A stretch of 64,000 nucleotides of DNA from Actinoplanes nipponensis (GCF_016862275.1 NZ_BOMQ01000016.1:1-64000), one strand, 5' to 3'. Shown: positions 1 through 8,022, counted from the first letter of the stretch. Made by a program: numbers and translations. The notes: generated from the letters alone by a model not told the origin.

Positions 1-6
1 GGGGGA

Positions 7-62
7 GGGGGCGAGGGGGCGAGGGGGCGAGGGGGCGAGGGGGCGAGGGGGCGAGGGGGCGA
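7..62. repeat. Seven tandem copies of GGGGGCGA
   Basis: Seven uninterrupted identical 8-bp units, followed by a decaying copy. Such an array is prone to slippage, so copy number may differ between strains or be misassembled. Confidence 0.9.
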
Positions 63-337
63 GGGAGCGGATGAGCGAGTGAGCGGGCGGCGGGCAGTGG
101 GCGGGGCGAGCGGGCAGCGGGCGGGCGACCCGGGGAAGTGAGACGGCCAGGGAGTGGGCGGGCGACCAGTGGAGGGGGCTGGTGACCAGGGAGTGGGCGG
201 GCGACCAGTGGAGCGGGCAGGCGACCAGAGAGCGGCCAGACGACCAGGCGAATGGTCGGGCGGCCAGGGGGTGGGTGGCGACCAGGAGAGTGGGACGACC
301 CGGCGAGCGGGGCAATCAGGGGAGTGGGCGGGCGCGG

Positions 338-382
338 GCGAGCGGTAATCAGGCGAGCGGTAATCAGGCGAGCGGTAATCAG
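338..382. repeat. Three tandem 15-bp repeats
   Basis: The unit GCGAGCGGTAATCAG occurs three times without mismatch (338-352, 353-367, 368-382). Some 25 bp upstream a related word (GGGGCAATCAGG) suggests an older degenerate copy. Confidence 0.9.
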
Positions 383-623
383 GCGGGTGAGTGAGCGGGG
401 TGGGTAAGTGGGCGGAAAGGTGAAAAAGGTCGTGTGGTTCGCGCCCGCGCCAGGGCATTCCGCCGAACAGCCACCCCGACCTCCGGCGCGCTGCTCCTGC
501 GGGGCCTGCCACCGTTCGTGACAACCACCGAGTCCGGCTCGTTCGCGGTTGGGGTGGGCGCCCGACCCGGGATCCGACCCGGGCATCCCCTCGTGTCGCG
601 GCTGGTAGGCGGCCGGGACGTCC

Positions 624-932
624 TCAGCGATCCCGTCGGGCCGCGGTGGCCTCGCCGCGGTAGGCGTGCAGGTCGTGACGCGCTCGGTGGCGGCTGCGGC
701 GGCGGTCCGCTCGGCGGAGGTGGTACCACTCCCGGGCGCCGTTGTCGGTTCTGAGGCAGTTGAAGGTGGCGGTGGGACCCCAGTGGCAGCCGCCTGGGCG
801 GGGCTCCGGCGGGGTGATCCGGTCGGGCAGGGTGCACAGCCCGGACCGGTGGTCGTGCACCGGCACGCAGGTCGTCATCGGTGTGTCGGCCAGCCTGACC
901 CAGCGGGGACGGGTGCTGTCGGTCCTGCTCAT
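624..932 (-). CDS. Small Cys-containing hypothetical protein
   Basis: A 102-residue protein of unknown function. I chose the ATG at 932 because GAGAGG lies about 7 bases upstream; a longer frame to 977 lacks this. It has three cysteines in its first half (CVP, GLC and GGCHW contexts), a motif GPTATFNCL, and a highly basic, Arg-rich C-terminus. No signal peptide or membrane helix is visible. Codon third positions are mostly G or C, but this is weak evidence at this composition. It lies alone between the repeat region and the tRNA genes. The opposite strand also carries long frames here, so the call is moderate. Confidence 0.45.
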   Translation of the reverse strand: MSRTDSTRPRWVRLADTPMTTCVPVHDHRSGLCTLPDRITPPEPRPGGCHWGPTATFNCLRTDNGAREWYHLRRADRRRSRHRARHDLHAYRGEATAARRDR

Positions 933-1283
933 ACGGTCGCCTCTCGGCTCCGTGACGCCCCGGGGTGGGGCCGTCATGAGACCGGGTGCACCGTGACCAC
1001 CTCCCGAGCCGGAGAGCCGAACGAACTCAGGCCGACGTTACCGGCGGGCGGCAAGAAACGCGGCGGGGCCGTTAATGCGTTGAGGCCGCCGCCGGTGATC
1101 TCTACCGTGGGAACCAACACCGCACGATGTGACCGGCCGAAGGGGGCCCGACGATGTTCCGCACGATGAACGGTAAGCGGATGACGCGCCCCGGAACGGG
1201 CCGGCGACGCGGCTGAACGCCGCGATCAGTGCGCCGCCCCCGGGGGATTCCGGAGGGCGGTTTTTTCATGCCCGGCAACACCA
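933..1283. other. Intergenic region before the tRNA genes
   Basis: No convincing gene. A 20-codon frame starts at ATG 1154 after a purine-rich stretch and ends at 1216, just before a terminator-like hairpin (1234-1266). It could encode a tiny basic peptide, but nothing else supports it. The sequence upstream of the tRNAs may hold their promoter; I cannot pick a clear -10/-35 pair. Confidence 0.5.
1234..1266 (+). terminator. Rho-independent terminator
   Basis: CCGCCC at 1234-1239 pairs with GGGCGG at 1255-1260 around an inner CCGGGGGATTCCGG-like loop, followed directly by six T residues. This is a classic intrinsic terminator on the plus strand, ending about 18 bp before the tRNA-Lys gene. 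It would insulate the tRNAs from upstream transcription. Confidence 0.75.
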
Positions 1284-1356
1284 GTGCCGCTAGCTCAACA
1301 GGCAGAGCATCCGTCTCTTAAACGGAGGGTTCGGGGTTCGATTCCCCGGCGGCGCA
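1284..1356 (+). tRNA. tRNA-Lys (anticodon CTT)
   Basis: Full cloverleaf of 73 nt. Acceptor GTGCCGC pairs with GCGGCGC (one G-U pair), the D stem is GCTC/GAGC, and the anticodon stem TCCGT/ACGGA carries loop CTCTTAA, so the anticodon is CTT (codon AAG, Lys). The T arm is CGGGG-TTCGATT-CCCCG and the discriminator base is A. CCA is not encoded (CCG follows). One base separates it from a second tRNA-like gene. Confidence 0.95.
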
Positions 1357-1357
1357 C

Positions 1358-1433
1358 CGCAGGCGGAGCGTTGGCTGCTCATCCGCCCCTCATAAGGGCG
1401 GCCGGCCCGGTTCGACACCGGGGCCTGCGACCA
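1358..1433 (+). tRNA. Atypical tRNA with CAT anticodon (Met-type)
   Basis: Acceptor CGCAGGC pairs perfectly with GCCTGCG, followed by A and an encoded CCA (1431-1433). The anticodon stem CGCCC/GGGCG has loop CTCATAA, giving anticodon CAT; the T arm is CCCGG-TTCGACA-CCGGG. The D arm is non-canonical: position 8 is G rather than the near-universal T, and GAGC/GCTC pairs only if the linker is one base and ATC precedes the anticodon stem. It lacks the initiator signature (GGG/CCC next to the loop, unpaired first base). It could be a divergent elongator tRNA-Met, a tRNA-Ile read after lysidine modification, or a decaying copy. Confidence 0.7.
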
Positions 1434-1447
1434 ACGGCCGGCCCGCG

Positions 1448-2242
1448 TCACGTCGTGGTGCGCAGCCAGCCGCCGTCGATGTAGTACGTCGAGCCGACCG
1501 CGTAACTCGCCCGGGGTGAGCACAGGAAGACGAACAGGTCGGCGATCTCGGCCGGGTCCGCGAACCGCCCGATCGGGGCGTTGTCGTGCGCGACCTGCGT
1601 CAGGTGCTCCTGCCACGACCGGTCCGTGCCCGCGGTCAGCGCCCGCGCGGTCTTCTCCCAGTCCGGGGTCATGACCAGGCCCGGGTTCACCGCGTTGACC
1701 CGGATGTTGTCGCCGATCAGCTCGTTGGCCAGGCACTTGGAGAACATCACCAGCGCCGCCTTGGTCACGTTGTAGATCGGCTCGTAGCCCAGCGGCTGGG
1801 TCGCGCAGATCGACGCGTTGTGCAGGATCACCCCGCCGCCGCGGGCCTTCATCTGCGGGGCGAACCGGCGGGCCAGCCGGACCGCGGCCATCACGTGCAG
1901 CTCCCAGTACGCCTGCCAGCGCTCGTCGCTCGCCTCGAGGATGGTTTCCTCGCTGCCCGTGCCGGCGTTGTTGATCAGGATGTCGGCGCCGCCGAACTCG
2001 TCGATGACCGCCCGCTCCAGCCGGACCGGGCCATCGGGTCCTCCGATGTCGGCGGCCACCCCGATGACGCGTACCGGATGTTGTTCTCGGAGCTGGTCCA
2101 CGACGGCCCGCAGGCGGGTCTCGTCGCGGGCGCACAACGCCAGGTGAACGCCCTCGGCCGCGAGGCCGCGGGCGATCGCCAGGCCGATGCCGACCGTGCC
2201 GCCGGTGATGACCGCAACCTTGCCGGTGAGCTGGAGGTCCAT
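1448..2242 (-). CDS. SDR family NAD(P)-dependent oxidoreductase
   Basis: A 264-residue classical short-chain dehydrogenase, the usual length. The cofactor motif TGGTVGIG lies at about 14-21, NNAG at 91-94, and the catalytic Ser144, Tyr157 and Lys161 (YNVTK) are present. The C-terminal loop ends in a DGGW motif typical of the family. It would reduce a carbonyl or oxidise an alcohol with NAD(P)H; the substrate cannot be read. It lies 12 bp downstream of the desaturase gene on the same strand, so the two are probably co-transcribed and it may act on a lipid, which is inference. The 3' end lies just beyond the tRNA pair. Confidence 0.9.
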   Translation of the reverse strand: MDLQLTGKVAVITGGTVGIGLAIARGLAAEGVHLALCARDETRLRAVVDQLREQHPVRVIGVAADIGGPDGPVRLERAVIDEFGGADILINNAGTGSEETILEASDERWQAYWELHVMAAVRLARRFAPQMKARGGGVILHNASICATQPLGYEPIYNVTKAALVMFSKCLANELIGDNIRVNAVNPGLVMTPDWEKTARALTAGTDRSWQEHLTQVAHDNAPIGRFADPAEIADLFVFLCSPRASYAVGSTYYIDGGWLRTTT

Positions 2243-2254
2243 GCCCCCACGCTC

Positions 2255-3292
2255 TCACACCGCGGCGGGCTGCTTCTTGGTCTCGCGCAGCGGGGCGCCC
2301 ACCTCGTGCAGGTAACGCAGCGCCTGCCGGTACGACTCGATCAGGCTGGTCGACTCGTAGGAGACGCCGATCTCGGCGCAGTACGCCTCGACGATCGGCT
2401 GCACCTTGCGCAGGTTGGGCGTCGGCATGGCCGGGAAGAGGTGGTGCTCGATCTGGTAGTTCAGGCCGCCCATGGCCGCGTCGGTCAGCCAGTTGCCGGT
2501 CACGTTGCGGGAGGTCAGCACCTGCTTGCGCAGGTAGTCCTCGGTGCCGTCGGGGTGCGGCATGCCCTTGTGGTTCGGGGCGAACGTCATGCCCAGGTAG
2601 ACGCCGAACAGCGCCTGGTGCACGACGAGGAAGGCGATGGCCTGCAGCGGCGACAGGACGATGAACAGCGCGCTCAGGTAGCAGATCGCGTGGATGATCA
2701 GCAGCCCGGCCTCGAGGTTGCGGCTCTTCATGTCGCCGCGGATCAGCGCCTTGACGCTGGAGATCTTCAGGTCGATGCCGAGCAGGGTGAGCAGCGGGAA
2801 CAGCAGCCCCGCCTGGTGCCGGGTGATGAAGCCCTTCAGCCCGCGCCGGCCCCAGGCCGCCTCGGTGGCCCAGATGATCACCTCGGGGGCGACGTCGGGG
2901 TCGAGGTCGTCGTGGTTCGGGTTGTTGTGGTGGCGGGTGTGCTTGTCCATCCACCAGCCGTAGCTCATGCCGACCCCGAGGTTGCCGGCGATCCGGCCGG
3001 TGATCTCACCGGGGCGCTTGGTGCGGAAGACCTGCCGGTGGGCGAGGTCGTGCGCCACCAGCGCCACCTGGGTGAAGGCCACGGCCAGGAACGCGGCCGT
3101 GACCAGGTTCCACCACGACGCGCCGATCAGGAAGAACGCGGCCCAGCCGCCGATGAGCATCAGGCTGACCACGGTCAGCCGTACGGCGTAGTACGCCGGC
3201 TTGCGCTCGAGCAGGCCCGCGCGAGTGACTCGGCGGTTCAGTTCGGCGAAGTCACTTCCGGCCGCGCGCGGCCGCTCCGTCGTTGTCGTCAT
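2255..3292 (-). CDS. Membrane fatty-acid (acyl) desaturase
   Basis: A 345-residue integral-membrane di-iron desaturase. All three histidine boxes are visible: HDLAH at 81-85, HTRHH at 118-122 and QIEHH near 277. The glutamine-start third box resembles front-end/linoleoyl-CoA desaturases. Hydrophobic segments at about 40-80 and 190-240 are the membrane hairpins. It would introduce a cis double bond into membrane fatty acids using O2 and a ferredoxin or cytochrome donor. It is divergent from a two-component system (3443-5316) with a dyad between them, an arrangement like des-desKR in Bacillus, so control by membrane fluidity is plausible but inferred. Confidence 0.92.
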   Translation of the reverse strand: MTTTTERPRAAGSDFAELNRRVTRAGLLERKPAYYAVRLTVVSLMLIGGWAAFFLIGASWWNLVTAAFLAVAFTQVALVAHDLAHRQVFRTKRPGEITGRIAGNLGVGMSYGWWMDKHTRHHNNPNHDDLDPDVAPEVIIWATEAAWGRRGLKGFITRHQAGLLFPLLTLLGIDLKISSVKALIRGDMKSRNLEAGLLIIHAICYLSALFIVLSPLQAIAFLVVHQALFGVYLGMTFAPNHKGMPHPDGTEDYLRKQVLTSRNVTGNWLTDAAMGGLNYQIEHHLFPAMPTPNLRKVQPIVEAYCAEIGVSYESTSLIESYRQALRYLHEVGAPLRETKKQPAAV

Positions 3293-3361
3293 TCCTTCAG
3301 GTTCCTCCCCGGGGGCCGAACGGTCAGGAGTGTCAGATCCCCGGCGATGGTGGTGCTAGCA

Positions 3362-3380
3362 CCCCCGTTAAACGTGGGGG
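3362..3380. promoter_or_regulatory. Dyad between desaturase and histidine kinase genes
   Basis: CCCCC-GTTAAACGT-GGGGG forms a perfect 5-bp inverted repeat around an AT-richer core. It lies 69 bp upstream of the desaturase start (3292) and 62 bp upstream of the kinase start (3443). It may be an operator for the adjacent response regulator or a leader hairpin. Confidence 0.4.
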
Positions 3381-3442
3381 ATTGTGCACATGGTGGAGCC
3401 GGGTTCCCCGATGCGGTCGGGACCGCCGAGGAGAATGAGGCC

Positions 3443-4729
3443 ATGGAGACGGCAACCTGGGTACGCGACGGCCTGCGGGCCATCGCCGGCGGCGTCTTCG
3501 CGGCCGGCCTCGCCGTCACCAACCTGCCGCTGCTGGTCATGTCCGTGGTCGCGCTGGCGCTCACCCCCGTGCCGTTCCTGGGCCTGGCCCTGCTGCCCTG
3601 GGCCACCAACCTGGTCCGGATGCGCGCGAACCTGGAACGCCGGCTGGCCGCCCGGGCCGGGATCGCCATCGCCCGGCCGTACGAGCCGCCGCCGCCCCGG
3701 GCGCTGCCTGGCGGGTGGAAACGCTTCCGGTGGATCGCCACCGACCCGGCGACCTGGCGCGATCTGGCCTGGCTGCTCCCCGGCGCGATCGTCGGCCTGG
3801 CCCTCGGGCTGCTCGCGGTGGCCATCCCCCTCTACGGGATGGAGGGCATCTCGCTGCTGCCGCTCTGGCTGTACCTGAGCATCGACTCGTACGGCTACGG
3901 CGTCTTCTGGCCGATCGCCAACTTCAGCGAGGCGATGCTCTCGATGCCGCAGGGCGTGCTCTTCCTGGCCCTCGGGCTGGGCGCGGCGCCCTGGCTGCTG
4001 GAGGTCAACGCCCAGTTCGCCAAGCTCTTCCTCGCCCCGACCAAGGCCGCCGAGCTGCGCCTGCGCGTCGCCCAGCTGACCGTCACCCGGGCCGACACCG
4101 TCGACGCGCAGGCCGCCGAGCTGCGCCGGATCGAGCGCGACCTGCACGACGGCGCGCAGGCCCGGCTGGTGTCGCTGGGCATGACCATCGGCCTGGCCGA
4201 GGAGATGATCGAGCGCGATCCGGCCCGGGCCCGCAAGCTGCTCACCGAGGCCCGCGAGGCCAGCGGTACGGCGCTGCTGGAACTGCGCAACCTGGTCCGG
4301 GGCATCCACCCGCCGGTGCTGGCCGAGCGCGGCCTCGACGGCGCGGTACGGGCCCTCGCGCTGAGCCTGCCGCTGCGGGTGACCGTCGAGATGGACCTGC
4401 CGGGGCGGCCGGAGACGCCGGTGGAGTCCGCCGCGTACTTCGCCACCGCCGAGGCGCTGGCCAACGTGGTGCGGCACAGCCGGGCCCGCCACGTCCAGAT
4501 CTACGTCCAGCACGTCGACGACCTGCTGCTGCTGACCGTCAGCGACGACGGCGTCGGCGGCGCCGACGCGGCTCGCGGCACCGGCTTGCGCGGCATCGCC
4601 CGCCGCCTGGCCGCCTTCGATGGCACCATGTCGGTGTCCTCCCCGCCGGGCGGGCCGACAGTCGTATCCATGGAGCTGCCGTGCGTGTTGTCCTCGCCGA
4701 AGACCTCGCCCTCCTCCGGGACGGGCTGA
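3443..4729 (+). CDS. Sensor histidine kinase, NarL/DesK type
   Basis: A 428-residue membrane kinase. Hydrophobic segments lie at about 12-55, 105-135 and 140-185, so the N-terminal half is a membrane sensor without a large extracellular domain. The HisKA_3 dimerisation motif ERDLHDGAQ carries the phospho-acceptor His235. The ATPase part follows with the N box ALANVVRHS and the G box DDGVGG. It autophosphorylates and passes phosphate to the regulator encoded next, whose GTG start lies 49 bases inside this gene's end. Divergence from a desaturase suggests a membrane-fluidity sensor analogous to DesK. The start is the ATG at 3443; longer upstream frames run over the desaturase. Confidence 0.88.
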   Translation: METATWVRDGLRAIAGGVFAAGLAVTNLPLLVMSVVALALTPVPFLGLALLPWATNLVRMRANLERRLAARAGIAIARPYEPPPPRALPGGWKRFRWIATDPATWRDLAWLLPGAIVGLALGLLAVAIPLYGMEGISLLPLWLYLSIDSYGYGVFWPIANFSEAMLSMPQGVLFLALGLGAAPWLLEVNAQFAKLFLAPTKAAELRLRVAQLTVTRADTVDAQAAELRRIERDLHDGAQARLVSLGMTIGLAEEMIERDPARARKLLTEAREASGTALLELRNLVRGIHPPVLAERGLDGAVRALALSLPLRVTVEMDLPGRPETPVESAAYFATAEALANVVRHSRARHVQIYVQHVDDLLLLTVSDDGVGGADAARGTGLRGIARRLAAFDGTMSVSSPPGGPTVVSMELPCVLSSPKTSPSSGTG

Positions 4730-5316
4730 CCCGCCTGCTCGAGGCGTTCGACTTCCAGGTGGTCGCGGCCGTGGACAACGGTCCGGCCCTGCTGCCGGCG
4801 CTGATCGAGCACCGGCCGGACGTGGCCGTGGTCGACGTGCGGCTGCCGCCCACCTTCACCGACGAGGGGCTGCAGGCGGCGATCGCGGCCCGCGCCGAGA
4901 TCCCCGGCCTGCCGGTGCTGGTGCTCTCCCAGCACGTCGAGCCGCTGTATGCCCGGGAGCTGCTGAGCGACCGCAAGGGCGGCGTGGGCTACCTGCTCAA
5001 GGACCGGATCTCGAACGTGGCGCAGTTCGTCGACGCGGTGCGCCGGGTCGCCGACGGGGGCACCGCGATGGACCCCGAGGTGGTCTCCCAGCTGCTCGCC
5101 CGCCGGGGACCGCTGGCCGTGCTGACCGCCCGCGAGCGCGAGGTGCTGGGGGAGATGGCCGAGGGCCGGTCGAACGCGGCGATCGCGGCGAAGCTCTTCG
5201 TCACCGAGAAGGCGGTCAGCAAGCACATCAACAACATCTTCACCAAGCTCGGGATGCCGCCGTCGGACGACGACAACCGGCGGGTGCTGGCTGTGCTCAC
5301 CTACCTCAACGGTTAG
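4681..5316 (+). CDS. NarL/LuxR family response regulator
   Basis: A 211-residue regulator. The receiver domain has the acidic pair ED at 7-8, phosphorylation site Asp52 (VVDVRLP) and the conserved Lys in LLKD. The C-terminal LuxR HTH begins at LTAREREVLGEMAEG. It starts with GTG 49 bases inside the kinase gene, so the two are translationally coupled and form one two-component system. It probably binds DNA as a dimer near the desaturase promoter. The switch region HVEPLYARELL and GVGYLLKDR is typical of this subfamily. Confidence 0.9.
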   Translation: MRVVLAEDLALLRDGLTRLLEAFDFQVVAAVDNGPALLPALIEHRPDVAVVDVRLPPTFTDEGLQAAIAARAEIPGLPVLVLSQHVEPLYARELLSDRKGGVGYLLKDRISNVAQFVDAVRRVADGGTAMDPEVVSQLLARRGPLAVLTAREREVLGEMAEGRSNAAIAAKLFVTEKAVSKHINNIFTKLGMPPSDDDNRRVLAVLTYLNG

Positions 5317-5654
5317 CTCGTCCGCGCCCAGGTCCAGCAGCCGCACGACCCGGATCGCCCGGACCGCGGCCCGTTCGAGGCCGTGCTGGCGCAACCGCTC
5401 GATGAGTGTCCACGGTGGAATGACGCCGCGCTCGTGGGCGGCGCGCAGCGCGGGAAGGTCGAGCCGGTGCGAGTCGGCGCCCACCGGGCGAGGCGGGCCA
5501 GCTCCCCGGCCGACCGTCGCTCCCGCCGGCGCCGCCGCCACGCCCGGGTCGCGGCCCAGGCCACGACCGCCGCGGCCAGCACCGCCCAGCCGGCCCCGCC
5601 GGCCGCCTCGCTCAGCGCGACCAGCGCGACCCGCAGCAGCACGATCGCGGCCAC
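5313..5654 (-). pseudogene. Small membrane protein gene with probable frameshift
   Basis: From a GTG at 5654 the frame encodes a hydrophobic segment (VLLRVALVALSEA and AVLAAAVVAWAATRAW) followed by an Arg-rich stretch and GELARLAR. Near 5481, at a CCGGTGGG run, the coding signal moves to the next frame, which reads VGADSHRLDLPALRAAHERG and then WTLIERLRQHGLERAAV. One missing G would join the parts. In the written frame the reading ends at 5313, overlapping the regulator's stop. It is either a decayed gene or a sequencing error; no function is recognised. It lies 25 bp downstream of the beta-propeller gene on the same strand. Confidence 0.5.
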
Positions 5655-5679
5655 GAAACCCGCGGTCGAACCGCCGGGG

Positions 5680-6735
5680 TCAGTGCGGCCAGGCCAGCCG
5701 GGCCACCCGGCCCTGCTCGCCCGACGCCCAGCACCCGCCCGGCACGCAGCGCACCGCGTCGAAGCTGCCGGCGTCGAACTCCGTCCAGGTGCGGCCGCCG
5801 TCACGGCTGATGTCGCTGCCGCTCGGCCCCACCGCGAGCGCCGTGCGACCGCGCAGCCAGGCCGCGCCCGACCTGTACTCACCCGGCTCCGCCGGCGCCG
5901 GCTGCCACGTGCGGCCGCCGTCGCGGGTGGTCGCGGCCGCATCCGGGGCGGTCTCGGGCGTCGCGTAGTCGCCGCCGACCGCGATGCCGTGCCACGGGTC
6001 GCGGAAGGCCAGGCTGTAGACGCCGGCGCTCGGGCCGCTGGGCAACGTGCTGTCGGTGACCCGCCAGGACAGGCCGCCGTCGACGGTCGCGAAGACCCGG
6101 GCGCGCTCGCCGCCGCCGGTGGCGAACCAGGCCCGGCCGGCGCCGAAGTGGTCGGCCGAGACCAGGCAGGTGCCGCTCGCGGCGAACGCGAACTCGCCGG
6201 GCAGCGCGTCCGGCATGCCGGCGGTGGGCTGGACCCGCCAGGACCGGCCGCCGTCCGCGGTGGCCAGGATGCGGAACTTGCCGCCGACCGGGTCGGAGAG
6301 CGCCAGGCCGTGCCGGCGGTCCAGGAAGGTCACGCAGTCGTAGAACGCCGCCGGGTCGTCGTTGCGGAACGTCTCCCGCCAGGTGCGGCCGCCGTCGGCC
6401 GTCGCGTAGAGCCGAGACTGCTCGCCCTCGCCGATGGTCAGCGCGACCGCGTGCTCGGCGTCGAACGCCTCGATGTCGCGGAACTGCAGCTCGGCGGCGC
6501 CCGGCGGGTCGACCCGCTGCCAGGACCGCGCGCCGTCGACCGTCCGCAGGACCGTGCCCGCGGAACCGGCCACCCAGGCCACCCGGCCGCTGACCGGCGC
6601 CAGGCCCCGGAAGCGGGCGGTGACCCCGGTCTCGGACAGCCGCCAGGACGGGGCGGGGCGCCCGGAGGTGAAGCCCGAGGTGGCGGCGAGCGTGACGAGA
6701 GCGAGCACAACCATCGATGTCTTTCGCAGCGTCAT
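5680..6735 (-). CDS. Exported YCF48/sialidase-like beta-propeller protein
   Basis: A 351-residue secreted protein. The first 25 residues are a signal peptide (MTLRKTSMVVLALVTLAATS). The rest is built of repeats with Asp-box motifs: DGARSWQRV, DGGRTWRET, DGGRSWRV, DGGLSWRV, DGGRTWQPA and DGGRTWTEF. This pattern is typical of the photosynthesis-system-II-assembly-factor (HCF136/YCF48)-like and sialidase propellers that non-photosynthetic actinobacteria also carry. No catalytic residues are evident and the role is unknown; a binding or scaffolding function outside the cell is likely. The ATG at 6735 is chosen because it begins the signal peptide. Confidence 0.85.
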   Translation of the reverse strand: MTLRKTSMVVLALVTLAATSGFTSGRPAPSWRLSETGVTARFRGLAPVSGRVAWVAGSAGTVLRTVDGARSWQRVDPPGAAELQFRDIEAFDAEHAVALTIGEGEQSRLYATADGGRTWRETFRNDDPAAFYDCVTFLDRRHGLALSDPVGGKFRILATADGGRSWRVQPTAGMPDALPGEFAFAASGTCLVSADHFGAGRAWFATGGGERARVFATVDGGLSWRVTDSTLPSGPSAGVYSLAFRDPWHGIAVGGDYATPETAPDAAATTRDGGRTWQPAPAEPGEYRSGAAWLRGRTALAVGPSGSDISRDGGRTWTEFDAGSFDAVRCVPGGCWASGEQGRVARLAWPH

Positions 6736-6787
6736 GGATCCGGAACTTACTCCGGGGGTCCGACATCGGCAGCGGTAGGTTGGCCCG

Positions 6788-7297
6788 ATGGGGAATCCGA
6801 CGATCACCGCCTGGCGTGCCGCCGGCGAGAACGGCGACGCCGCGGCCGCCGCGGCCTGTCTCGCGCCCGCGGTCGAGATGATCTCACCGCTCACCGCGCA
6901 GTTCCGCTTCCACGGCCCGGACCAGGTGGCCCAGGTGCTGGCGAGCGCCTTCGAGGTGATCCGCGACATCCGCTACCACACCGAGGTGGGCGCGGACGAC
7001 ACGTGGGCGCTGTTCTACCACGGCATGGCCCGGCGGGAGCCGGTCGAGGAGGCGCAGCTGCTGCGGCTCGACGCGGACGGCCTGATCCGGGAGATCACCT
7101 TCTTCGGGCGCCCGCTGCCGGCGCTGACCGAGGTGATGGCCGGCATCGGGCCGCGGCTGCTGCGCCGGCAGCACCAGCCCGGCCTGGCCCGGCTGGTCGG
7201 CCTGGCGACGGCGCCGCTGAACGCGATGACCCGGCTCGGTGAGCGCACGATCCTGCCCCGGGCCGACCCCGCGCGCAGCCGCCGCCCCCGGCCGTGA
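6788..7297 (+). CDS. SnoaL-like / NTF2-fold protein
   Basis: A 169-residue protein. The pattern starting TITAWRAAGENGD, followed by FRFHGPDQVAQVL and a segment EAQLLRLDADGLIREITFF, fits the SnoaL-like NTF2 fold, which forms a small cone-shaped pocket. The roughly 45-residue basic tail after GPRLLRRQ extends beyond the fold. The family includes cyclases, isomerases and non-enzymatic binders, so no reaction can be assigned. It is divergent from the propeller gene with 52 bp between the starts, which must hold both promoters. Confidence 0.75.
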   Translation: MGNPTITAWRAAGENGDAAAAAACLAPAVEMISPLTAQFRFHGPDQVAQVLASAFEVIRDIRYHTEVGADDTWALFYHGMARREPVEEAQLLRLDADGLIREITFFGRPLPALTEVMAGIGPRLLRRQHQPGLARLVGLATAPLNAMTRLGERTILPRADPARSRRPRP

Positions 7298-7389
7298 CCG
7301 TGTGCCGAGAGTCACGGCCCGTGCTTCATCACAGCTCGGCGGGGCCGTTCGCCGCCCAGCCGTGACACCGGGCATGAATCATCGGTGTC

Positions 7390-7980
7390 ATGGAGACCGC
7401 AACACCGCCGCTCGCCGTGACCGTCGCGATCACCCGCCGGGCCGATCCGTCGCGCAACGCCGAGATGCTCGCGTGGGTCCGGGCCGGGGCCGCCCTGGCC
7501 GAGGACTTCCCGGGCTTCCTCGGGGTGGGCTGGGTGCGGCCGGTGCTCGGCTCGACCGAGTGGCACATGCTCTACCGCTTCGCCGACGCCGACGCGCTGC
7601 ACGCCTGGGAGGAGTCCCCGCAGCGGCAGTGGTGGCTGTCCTCGGCACAGGGCATGGTCGAGCACACCCGGATGGAGCGCCGTACCGGCATCGAGGGCTG
7701 GTTCGACCCGCCGCAGGAGCAGCAGGTCGACGACCTGACCGGGCCGCCGGGGCCGCCGCCGCGGTGGAAGCAGGCGGTGATCATCTGGCTGGGCTTCTTC
7801 CCGGTCAGCCTGCTCGCGGCGGTGACCCTCGGGCGCCTGCTGGCCGGGCAGCACGTGATGGTCCGCACGCTGGTGACCACGGTGTGCCTGACGCCGCTGA
7901 TGACGTACCTGGTGCTGCCGCGGGTGACCGGGGCGCTGCAGTGGTGGCTGCACGGCTCGCCGCCGCCGTGGCGTCGCTGA
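7390..7980 (+). CDS. ABM-domain membrane protein
   Basis: A 196-residue protein. Residues about 8-95 match the antibiotic-biosynthesis-monooxygenase dimeric alpha-beta barrel fold (VTVAITRRADPSRNAEMLAW, then WHMLYRFADADALHAWEESP). Two hydrophobic segments near 132-155 and 160-182 form a C-terminal membrane hairpin. The domain pair is common in bacteria as an uncharacterised family; it may oxidise small molecules or bind haem, but no substrate is implied. It stands alone; the MFS gene begins 43 bp downstream on the same strand. Confidence 0.8.
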   Translation: METATPPLAVTVAITRRADPSRNAEMLAWVRAGAALAEDFPGFLGVGWVRPVLGSTEWHMLYRFADADALHAWEESPQRQWWLSSAQGMVEHTRMERRTGIEGWFDPPQEQQVDDLTGPPGPPPRWKQAVIIWLGFFPVSLLAAVTLGRLLAGQHVMVRTLVTTVCLTPLMTYLVLPRVTGALQWWLHGSPPPWRR

Positions 7981-8022
7981 GGGCTTGACCCTCGAGCAGG
8001 TCGAGCCGTCAGGCTGCCGTCC

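Larger units (their letters stand above)
1..420. repeat. G-rich low-complexity repeat region
   Basis: The stretch is strongly purine-skewed, with G in excess on the plus strand. It opens with seven head-to-tail copies of the 8-mer GGGGGCGA (7-62). Degenerate blocks built on the words GGCGGGCGACCAGTGGAG and CAGGGAGTGGGCGG follow around 149-240, and three perfect 15-bp units lie at 338-382. Reading frames cross it but have the arbitrary composition of a repeat, so I call no gene here. The G5 runs could form G-quadruplexes; that is inference. Confidence 0.8.

Noticed and set aside
1586..4729. Frame reading from 1586 through the kinase gene as one large protein
   Set aside because: Only the part from 3443 has kinase motifs and coding composition; the earlier part is antisense to the SDR and desaturase genes.
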